Source: a virus
DNA length: 50,411 bases
Direction: 5' to 3' (one strand)
IMG/VR virus record: IMGVR_UViG_3300010160_000064
Span: 1 to 50,411 of that record
The notes under the pieces were generated by a model. It was not told where the DNA came from. It made no database searches and was given only the letters and a program-made list of their open reading frames with translations. This document shows, piece after piece, positions 46,010-50,411 of the stretch. Positions within the stretch are counted from its first letter, which is position 1. Every line of letters begins with the position of its first letter. The position numbers and the translations under genes were made by a program.

Positions 46010-46900
46010 TTAGTCTTCTTCAGCCAACTTTGAGAAGTAGGCCATATCGTCATCATCACCAGACAGTGACAATTCAGGTTCAACAGCCTTAGGTCTAAAT
46101 GCCTCAGGTGTTGCCTTCATTTGTTCAACAGTAGTCTTAGGTTTAATAGTCTCACCATTCAAACCAAGAACACGATTCAAGCGAGTCGATAGTTCATCAT
46201 ATGTCTTGAATTCCTTATCAGCAGTCATCTCTTTCAAAGAGTGTTCTGATTTCCAGATTTTCTCAAGCTTTGCATCATCTGTAGACAATGGTGCAGGAGA
46301 TTCAAATTCAGACTTGTCATAGTTTTGGTAACCCTCAACTTTACGAATCTTCAACTTGAAGTTAGCGCCAGCCCACAGGTCGAATGGGTTGATTGCCTGT
46401 TCATCAGCAAACTGTGGGTTCATTGCTTCTGAGATTTTGTCAAAGATTTTCTTACCGAAACGGAACAACTTGATTTGTCCTTCGTTCTCAGGATGTTTTG
46501 GATCCGAAACGATATAGACATTTGCAATGTAGTTCAGTTTACGCTTTTGTTTGCGTACAATGTCTTTGTTGGCTTCGATACCAGTATTCCACAATGAAGA
46601 ATTGTGTTCACACACAGGACATTGTTGGTTCTTGGTTGTCAAGCAGTTGTCAATAAGCCAACCACCAGGACCTTGAAAGCCGTGTGAGAATAGTTTGACC
46701 CACGGAAGTGCGTCATCACCATCTACAGCCGGAGCTGGAAGAAAACGAATAACAGCCATGCCGTTACCAGCTTTGTCTACTTCAGGTTTCCAATAATTGT
46801 CTTTGTTGTCAGAACCCTCTGTAGTGTTTAAAGCTTCAATAGCTTTAGAGAGTTTGTCAAGATTGCCCGAAGAGCGTTTAAGATTTGCGAAATCTACCAT
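46010..46900 (-). CDS. 32: Single-stranded DNA-binding protein gp32
   Basis: The 296-residue product follows T4 gp32 (301 residues) in size and layout. It has a basic N-terminus (FANLKRSSGNLDKLSKAIEA), a core with YWKPEVDKAGNGMAVIRFLP, a zinc site with His73, Cys86, Cys94 and Cys97 (T4: His64, Cys77, Cys87, Cys90), and an acidic C-terminal tail (LSGDDDDMAYFSKLAEED). gp32 coats single-stranded DNA in replication and recombination and its tail recruits partners such as gp59, which is encoded two genes upstream. An AAAGGA ribosome site precedes the ATG, and an intrinsic terminator follows the gene. Confidence 0.96.
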   Translation of the reverse strand: MVDFANLKRSSGNLDKLSKAIEALNTTEGSDNKDNYWKPEVDKAGNGMAVIRFLPAPAVDGDDALPWVKLFSHGFQGPGGWLIDNCLTTKNQQCPVCEHNSSLWNTGIEANKDIVRKQKRKLNYIANVYIVSDPKHPENEGQIKLFRFGKKIFDKISEAMNPQFADEQAINPFDLWAGANFKLKIRKVEGYQNYDKSEFESPAPLSTDDAKLEKIWKSEHSLKEMTADKEFKTYDELSTRLNRVLGLNGETIKPKTTVEQMKATPEAFRPKAVEPELSLSGDDDDMAYFSKLAEED

Positions 46901-46972
46901 GATTTTTCCTTTATATAACGGAGTGTAAAAAATTAAAACGGATTATCCACTTTATACATAATATAAGTGTAT

Positions 46973-47464
46973 TTAGGCGCTCAATAAAGCGTCTAATGAA
47001 GCAATAGTAGATGCAGCATCCGTGTGATGGATTGCTGTACCACCTGCCTCAACCCAGTCACTAATAACAGAAAGTGTGTCATCAATGATAATGGATTCTG
47101 GTGCCGCAAAGGTGTACTTCAGGCTTTTACCTGGTACAAAATTGCGTGGATAATTGATACCTTGTGAAATCAACCATACTCTTTTTTGGTCTGAAATGTC
47201 CACATGTGAATCTTGTTTTGCTGTAGAAGAAAGAATCTCTACAGGAATATCTAATGTGTTCAAATGATCCAATAGCATCCTTGCATCTGGCATCATATCA
47301 AGGTTTGCGAATTGTTTAGTATCAATAAAAGACTTAAAGTAACCAGCAAAATTGCGGCTCCTATCTGCTTGTTCAGGTGTAATAAGGAACAATTCCTTAT
47401 ATCTCTTGGCAAAGTCAGCAATTACGCCGTCCATGTCCAAATAGATTTTTGTATATTTACTCAT
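46973..47464 (-). CDS. HAD-family phosphatase, 5'(3')-deoxyribonucleotidase-like
   Basis: The 163-residue product has the HAD motifs in order: IYLDMDGVIADF with Asp10 as nucleophile and Asp12 as acid, EILSSTAK (Ser79-Thr81) as motif II, PGKSLKY as candidate motif III Lys, and IIIDDT (Asp128, Asp129) as the metal-binding motif. The length and the DMDGVIADF start are typical for 5'-nucleotidases of the type found in phages, which act on deoxynucleoside monophosphates. The substrate is inferred. The gene lies between gp59 and gp32 and overlaps the end of gp59 by 8 bases. A nucleotide-pool role fits the replication context. Confidence 0.87.
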   Translation of the reverse strand: MSKYTKIYLDMDGVIADFAKRYKELFLITPEQADRSRNFAGYFKSFIDTKQFANLDMMPDARMLLDHLNTLDIPVEILSSTAKQDSHVDISDQKRVWLISQGINYPRNFVPGKSLKYTFAAPESIIIDDTLSVISDWVEAGGTAIHHTDAASTIASLDALLSA

Positions 47465-48059
47465 TTGTAATTGCCTCTTTTAAAATATTCTTAAACTTAA
47501 CTTTATCGTATGTAATAAATGGTGCATACTTTTCACACTTCAATTTCCAGGACGGCCAAATAATGTCATCACTTATCTTTTTGTCCCACATGGAAAAGAA
47601 GTTCATCATATCATTCAGTATCACCAGTGTTTCAATCGAAATTGAATTCTGCATCGCACCAACTAGTAGGTCAGGATACTCACCAGACCTTACCTTCATC
47701 AATTCATCAGGACTATTTACCTGTTCTAAGATGCGTACTATATCAGATTCAAAATTATATGTCAAGCTCTGAGAAATCTTTTGCCACTTTTTATATACAT
47801 CTTCACCATTCGGTCCAGTCATTTCACCAACCCAAGTTGAGTCACCGTATACAAAATTAGCCACAAAGAAGTTCCTGAGTTCATCCAACGAGTATTTGCG
47901 TGATAACTTGTAGAAGCTATATTTATCTTTACGCCTCAAAAAGGTATCTTTACTCACATTAGTCTTCCCATGATACTTAAAGTAATCATAGGAAGATGTG
48001 AAATGTAACTTCAATGCATTATATAACGCAAAGGCCGCAAAGCCTGTACCTTCATTCAT
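47457..48059 (-). CDS. 59: Helicase loader gp59
   Basis: The 200-residue product resembles T4 gp59 (217 residues): YFKYHGKTNVSKDTFLRRKD, KYSFYKLSRKYSLDELRNFF, VANFVYGDSTWVGEM, and ISIETLVILNDMMNFFSMWD each have a counterpart at the same relative place. gp59 loads the gp41 helicase on gp32-coated forks and D-loops. The order gp33-gp59-gp32 is also the T4 order, although here a nucleotidase gene is inserted between gp59 and gp32. Its ATG overlaps the stop of gp33 by four bases (ATGA). Confidence 0.93.
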   Translation of the reverse strand: MNEGTGFAAFALYNALKLHFTSSYDYFKYHGKTNVSKDTFLRRKDKYSFYKLSRKYSLDELRNFFVANFVYGDSTWVGEMTGPNGEDVYKKWQKISQSLTYNFESDIVRILEQVNSPDELMKVRSGEYPDLLVGAMQNSISIETLVILNDMMNFFSMWDKKISDDIIWPSWKLKCEKYAPFITYDKVKFKNILKEAITNE

Positions 48060-48277
48060 AACGGTAGCTTTGCGGCCTTCTTGATTAGATTAACCGACTG
48101 TGCTTCTTCACGGATACGAGCTTTTAGAAATGAAGAAATCATTGTTGCTGCAATTTCTACCTCGATACCTGTTTCATCACAATATTGGATAATGACATCC
48201 ATACAAGGTTGACCTTGTTCATCAGCCATCTCCAATATTCTAGTGGAGAAATCAGATATTTCTTCTCTAGTTGCCAT
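48056..48277 (-). CDS. 33: Late transcription coactivator gp33-like
   Basis: The 73-residue product (T4 gp33 has 112) contains FSTRILEMADEQGQPCMDVI, IQYCDETGIEVEIAATMISS and the basic C-terminus VNLIKKAAKLPL, a pattern I recognise from gp33 relatives in T4-like phages. gp33 bridges RNA polymerase and the sliding clamp and makes late transcription depend on replication. Identification rests on these motifs and on the T4-like order 33-59-32. Its start overlaps the stop of the upstream membrane protein by one base (TAATG). CATAAATA motifs before virion genes are the expected targets of the pathway. Confidence 0.85.
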   Translation of the reverse strand: MATREEISDFSTRILEMADEQGQPCMDVIIQYCDETGIEVEIAATMISSFLKARIREEAQSVNLIKKAAKLPL

Positions 48278-48492
48278 TATCGTTTACCTAGTGCAAATGT
48301 GATGCAGGTTGCAGTGGGTAATTGTTCATAAGCACACTTCACCGACAATGGATCAACACCTTTGGCGATTGCTGATTCCATGTTCTTTGCAAAGTTGTTG
48401 CGTTCATTTAGGTTGTAAACGGTGAAACCTGCAATAGCAGAACCAATTAAAATGCTCACACAAACAATATATGTCACTAATTCTTTATTCAT
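48277..48492 (-). CDS. Small single-pass membrane protein, 71 residues
   Basis: A longer reading frame starts at 48525, but the ATG at 48492 is favoured because an AGGAA ribosome site lies 6 bases upstream and the product then begins MNKELVTYIVCVSILIGSAI. Residues ~6-25 form one membrane helix, followed by a basic and polar domain with two cysteines (CAYEQLPTATC) that could pair outside the cytoplasm. It overlaps the end of the SleB hydrolase gene by 8 bases. Association with the wall hydrolase suggests a lysis-related role (holin, antiholin or spanin-like), but nothing in the sequence proves it. Confidence 0.72.
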   Translation of the reverse strand: MNKELVTYIVCVSILIGSAIAGFTVYNLNERNNFAKNMESAIAKGVDPLSVKCAYEQLPTATCITFALGKR

Positions 48493-49036
48493 AAAAATTC
48501 CTATTTCTGTCAATATTATCCACACGGCTTCTATAGAAAATGTGATGACCTATTTTCTTCACTTTTTCTAATTTCCACTGTGGATTTACATAGTCGGCAT
48601 GGTAGTATGTTGCACCTTGTGTAACATCTTCCTTGAGGTCACGATTTAGAATCATGTCCACAGCCAACTCACGAACTTCATTATACAATGAACTATCTCT
48701 AATTGTCAAGCGTTTACTGGTAATGTTTTTGTCACACAACCAGGAAAACTGACAGGTATCCCCCGTCTTCTGATGAACAACTCCGCAAATATCTTTACTG
48801 TAACCGGCTTGTACACGATTCATGGTAACAAAAGCAACAGCTTGTTTACCACTCAATGGTTCATGTCCAGCCTCAAAGTAAATGTTCTCTGCAAGGCATG
48901 TAACCTGCCTTTTTGTTGCCTCAGTAAGATTTTGGTAATCAGCTTTTAGGGGCATCCTAAAATTAATGTTTACCATGGAGAGGCAAAGAACTATTGCGGA
49001 AACTACTATGCTGAAAAGTATTGCTTTACTTCGCAT
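48485..49036 (-). CDS. SleB-type cell-wall hydrolase with N-terminal membrane anchor (endolysin candidate)
   Basis: The 183-residue product begins with a short basic tip and a hydrophobic helix (MRSKAILFSIVVSAIVLCLS), a signal peptide or signal-anchor. The catalytic domain follows the SleB/hydrolase-2 pattern: CLAENIYFEAGHEPLSGKQA (Glu50 and Glu55), VAFVTMNRV, ICGVVHQK, CQFSWLCD and GATYYHADYVNPQW (141-154). Cys47, Cys84, Cys95 and Cys101 may form disulfides in the periplasm. This family cleaves peptidoglycan and is frequent in phages of aquatic Proteobacteria and cyanobacteria. With a signal-anchor it could act as a SAR-type endolysin. The AAAGGAAA ribosome site is clear. Confidence 0.9.
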   Translation of the reverse strand: MRSKAILFSIVVSAIVLCLSMVNINFRMPLKADYQNLTEATKRQVTCLAENIYFEAGHEPLSGKQAVAFVTMNRVQAGYSKDICGVVHQKTGDTCQFSWLCDKNITSKRLTIRDSSLYNEVRELAVDMILNRDLKEDVTQGATYYHADYVNPQWKLEKVKKIGHHIFYRSRVDNIDRNRNFYE

Positions 49037-49057
49037 GGGTTTCCTTTCGAAAAATTG

Positions 49058-49097
49058 ATAGGTTATTTGGACGGGTCGGCCGCCAGGGAAAACCTAT
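49058..49097 (-). terminator. Possible terminator hairpin behind the outer-membrane protein gene
   Basis: A 7-bp inverted repeat (49058-49064 with 49091-49097) encloses a 26-base GC-rich loop and, read leftward, is followed by TCAATTTTT. It lies 16 bases after the stop of the outer-membrane protein gene and before the SleB gene. The long loop and weak closing stem make it a doubtful terminator; attenuation or no function is also possible. Confidence 0.35.
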
Positions 49098-49112
49098 TAA
49101 ACCCTTTTTAGT

Positions 49113-49556
49113 TTAGAAACTAAATTTAACGCCAGCAGTGATACGGCTACCGTTTTCTGCAACAACACGGTCTTGACCAGCTTGGTAACTGTAATCAAGG
49201 CCTGCTGAAACTGATTTAGTGATAGGCATACGAGCACCGACACCAACCGTAGCGGCATAACCATCATAAGCTGAACCTGATTGACTGTCAACAAAGACAG
49301 CACCAAATTTAGCATCAAGTGATACAGGTCCAAATTTTGCTACCTCTACAGCATTTACCAAACTATAAGAGTCGGCAGTTGTAGAACGATTGAAGCCTGC
49401 GGTTAAGTTATAACCTTTCACAGTTTCACCTACTGTAACACCCCAAACATTTTGCGTTGAGCTAAGATTAGTACCATCATTGATACCAACTTCTAAAGCC
49501 TGTGCGCTTGCAAATACACCCATAAGGGATGCGATAAGTACGAGTTTTTTAATCAA
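49113..49556 (-). CDS. Phage-encoded outer-membrane beta-barrel protein, TTG start
   Basis: The frame has no ATG at its head. It starts with TTG at 49556, six bases after a strong AAAAGGAG ribosome site. The product (147 residues) opens with a signal peptide (MIKKLVLIASLMGVFASAQA, probable cleavage after AQA) and continues with alternating strands such as VWGVTVGETVKGYNLTAGFN, VSLDAKFGAVFVDS, GYAATVGVGARM and VSAGLDYSYQAG. It ends GVKFSF: a terminal Phe is the outer-membrane insertion signal of barrel proteins. About eight strands fit, as in OmpX/OmpA-type barrels. Phages are known to carry such proteins (for example lambda Lom). A role in receptor masking, exclusion or envelope change is inferred. 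It lies 27 bases behind the tmRNA locus without an obvious promoter of its own. Confidence 0.87.
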   Translation of the reverse strand: MIKKLVLIASLMGVFASAQALEVGINDGTNLSSTQNVWGVTVGETVKGYNLTAGFNRSTTADSYSLVNAVEVAKFGPVSLDAKFGAVFVDSQSGSAYDGYAATVGVGARMPITKSVSAGLDYSYQAGQDRVVAENGSRITAGVKFSF

Positions 49557-49582
49557 AATTTTCTCCTTTTGTTGAACAAATT

Positions 49583-49613
49583 GCCGACTGATTGGATAAT
49601 AAGGACAGTCGGC
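49583..49613 (-). terminator. Hairpin at the end of the tmRNA coding piece
   Basis: A perfect 8-bp stem (49606-49613 with 49583-49590) with a 15-base loop follows the tag frame. Only a weak AATTTGTT follows it, so it may be the 3' stem of the mature coding RNA rather than a strong terminator, which would let transcription continue to the outer-membrane protein gene. Confidence 0.6.
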
Positions 49614-49629
49614 GAAACCTCAGCTTAGC

Positions 49630-49662
49630 TTAAGCAGCTAGGCGATATGCGGAGTCGTTTGC
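49630..49662 (-). other. tmRNA tag reading frame (ANDSAYRLAA)
   Basis: Ten codons from a GCA resume codon to TAA give ANDSAYRLAA. The start is preceded by CGTAAAT, as expected upstream of a resume codon. The end LAA keeps the protease recognition element. Compared with the E. coli tag ANDENYALAA it differs at four inner residues; an Arg before LAA is unusual. Confidence 0.93.
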
Positions 49663-49748
49663 ATTTACGTTTTTTGCTTGATTAACGGTCATCGCCTACC
49701 GTGCTGTCCACTCTGTTACTCTTTGCCCTGTCGAAACTATGCAGGCCC

Positions 49749-49832
49749 ATCATAAAGATTGTGCTATTCCTTTTAGGAACTCTGCAATCATTTCAATAGC
49801 AGTTAATATTTTTTCTTTCATTACAATCCTTA
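49749..49832 (-). other. Intervening segment of the permuted tmRNA precursor
   Basis: The 84 bases between CCA and the first G of the coding piece would be removed in maturation. Their ends (TAAGGATTGT and ACAATCTTTA) can pair over ten bases with one G-U pair, extending the acceptor stem in the precursor and presenting it to the processing nucleases. Confidence 0.85.
49750..49821 (-). CDS. Possible 23-residue peptide encoded in the tmRNA intervening loop
   Basis: An ATG at 49821, six bases after AAGGA, opens a frame that ends in TGA at 49750, just inside the loop. The peptide starts MKEKILTAIEMIAEFLKGIA and would form an amphipathic helix. Start, ribosome site and stop all lie between the two tmRNA pieces. 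It may be chance, since only 24 codons are involved; the ribosome site would be sequestered in the extended acceptor stem of the precursor. Confidence 0.35.
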   Translation of the reverse strand: MKEKILTAIEMIAEFLKGIAQSL

Positions 49833-50099
49833 TGGTGGACCTGGGGGGATTCGCACCCCCGTCCAGAACACTTTTCTCTTTGCTTCATACAGCAATAAAA
49901 AACACTATACGGTCTATCTGCACTTTTAGGTTTCCCTAGAGTAATCTGGTGTACCAGCCCTGAGATTTGATATTATCTAATCTTCTATAGTGTTAAAAAA
50001 CACACTCAGGGAGATCCACCCTCCCGTACCCACAAAGTGGGAACTTAGTCTAATTGCACAGCCGAGCCATGTCCCAGTTCATAAGTGTGTTAATTATAT

Positions 50100-50128
50100 A
50101 TTGTATCACAGGATTAGAGACTTGTCAA
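50100..50128 (-). promoter_or_regulatory. Consensus sigma-70 promoter of the tmRNA gene
   Basis: The minus strand has TTGACA (50123-50128), a 17-base spacer and TACAAT (50100-50105). Transcription should start near 50093, right at the first closing helix of the RNA. The -35 box overlaps the stop of the nuclease gene. This is the only near-perfect host-type promoter I found; the virion genes show late-type motifs instead. Confidence 0.85.
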
Positions 50129-50411
50129 GCCACCAAAGAATCTTTATAGAATTGTATGGCTTTTACTAGTCCATCGATATGGTCTTGAGTCTTTTCAATG
50201 AACACCAATGGTTCAGAACCATCTACTGCCATAACGGTAACAATCTGGTCAACAGGTATATCAATCATTTCTTCTAACATCAATGCATATGCAGTTTCTT
50301 GCCAAAAATAGGACATAACCTTATCTCTGGTTTTAATCCTGCTACTGGTCTTGAAATCAATGATAGATAGTTTTCCGTCCCAATGTGCAATCAAGTCAAC
50401 ACGACCTGCAA
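50125..50411 (-). CDS. PD-(D/E)XK exonuclease family protein, partial (N-terminus outside window)
   Basis: The frame continues beyond the window edge and shows 95 C-terminal residues: AGRVDLIAHWDGKLSIIDFK, TSSRIKTRDKVMSYFWQETA, YALMLEEMIDIPVDQIVTVM. Motifs GRVD, IDFKTS and QETAYALM are those of RecB/Cas4-like PD-(D/E)XK nucleases common in T4-like phages of aquatic bacteria, where they are thought to act in recombination or DNA degradation. Asp in GRVD, Asp and Lys in IDFK are the expected metal and catalytic residues. Its stop overlaps the -35 box of the tmRNA promoter. Confidence 0.85.
   Translation of the reverse strand, partial: AGRVDLIAHWDGKLSIIDFKTSSRIKTRDKVMSYFWQETAYALMLEEMIDIPVDQIVTVMAVDGSEPLVFIEKTQDHIDGLVKAIQFYKDSLVA

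Larger units (their letters stand above)
49583..50093 (-). ncRNA. ssrA: Circularly permuted (two-piece) tmRNA gene, ssrA
   Basis: Read leftward, the acceptor piece comes first. It ends in a T-arm (five GC pairs around TGCGAAT, 49844-49860), the strand CAGGTCC, the discriminator A and a coded CCA (ending at 49833). After 84 bases the coding piece begins at 49748 with GGGCCTGCATAGTTTCGACA, which matches the universal 5' tmRNA motif. GGGCCTG pairs fully with CAGGTCC over seven pairs; the third is G-U (49746 with 49839), the mark used by alanyl-tRNA synthetase. The coding piece contains a tag frame ANDSAYRLAA and stop (49630-49662). TGCTGT at 49889-49894 can pair with ACAGCA at 49702-49707, joining the pieces. 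Two 8-9-bp helices (50084-50091 with 49999-50006; 49986-49994 with 49901-49909) close domains in the acceptor side. Ends of mature pieces are estimates. tmRNA frees stalled ribosomes and tags their products for proteolysis. Confidence 0.95.

Noticed and set aside
47449-47860. Plus-strand frames at 47449-47772 and 47627-47860
   Set aside because: They are antisense to gp59, which is well identified, and lack start signals.
48493-48525. Upstream start of the small membrane protein at 48525
   Set aside because: The ATG at 48492 has a properly spaced AGGAA site, and the extension MWIILTEIGIF overlaps the SleB gene further.
49833-49865. Stand-alone tRNA with T-arm and CCA
   Set aside because: No anticodon or D-arm can be placed upstream, while the 5' acceptor partner with the tmRNA motif lies 84 bases downstream. 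It is the acceptor end of the permuted tmRNA.
49991-50030. Hairpin GGGAG...CTCCC followed by TTTTTT as a terminator
   Set aside because: The T run is 8 bases from the stem, and the flanking AGTGTGTT pairs with the RNA 5' end. It is better explained as part of the folded tmRNA acceptor domain.

Overview
The window is part of the genome of a T4-like myovirus with low overall G+C. It carries an almost complete baseplate and tail-fibre block plus part of a replication and late-transcription block. The evidence is recognisable T4-type baseplate proteins (gp48-like cap, gp53, gp27-like hub, split gp5, gp25, gp6, gp7-like, gp8-like, gp26), the head-completion protein gp4, and the T4-type trio gp33, gp59 and gp32. 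The host is probably a Gram-negative bacterium, because the phage encodes an outer-membrane beta-barrel with a signal peptide and a SleB-type wall hydrolase. A circularly permuted tmRNA gene with an ANDxxYxLAA-type tag points, as inference, to a betaproteobacterial host.

Layout. Bases 1-38594 read leftward as one long, tightly packed virion-gene array. In transcription order (right to left) it runs: tail-tube cap (gp48/gp54 family), gp53, gp27-like hub, OB-fold part of gp5, an unknown protein, the gp5 needle, an unknown protein, gp25, gp6 (split by an apparent one-base deletion), gp7-like, a small structural protein, gp8-like, a 2323-residue DUF4815-type protein, a small coiled-coil protein, and a series of very large fibre-like proteins (1723, 1886 and 1306 residues, plus one leaving the window at base 1). 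The fibres are built from heptads of the pattern xxANxAx, a 22-residue repeat tract and exchangeable beta modules. One of them ends in an S74 self-cleaving chaperone. Bases 38627-45962 read rightward: gp4, a conserved neighbour, a tail-tube-fold protein, gp26, a small gp51-like candidate, and two large paralogous tail-interior proteins. The first of these two carries a muramidase-like domain that the split gp5 lacks. Bases 46010-50411 read leftward: a partial PD-(D/E)XK nuclease, the permuted tmRNA under a consensus sigma-70 promoter, the outer-membrane protein, a SleB hydrolase with an N-terminal membrane anchor, a small membrane protein, gp33, gp59, a HAD-family nucleotidase-like protein and gp32. 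This last block ends at a clear intrinsic terminator placed between the convergent blocks.

How it works together. gp32 and gp59 serve replication and recombination. gp33 connects replication to late transcription. A CATAAATA motif, close to the T4 late -10 element, lies 20-30 bases before three of the leftward virion genes. The hub and wedge genes form the baseplate, the muramidase domain probably opens the wall during entry, and the giant fibres contact the host. The most notable finding is the phage-borne two-piece tmRNA, which has a small possible reading frame inside its intervening loop and the outer-membrane protein gene directly behind it. There is no gene-free stretch over 300 bases except 49557-50124, which is the tmRNA locus.
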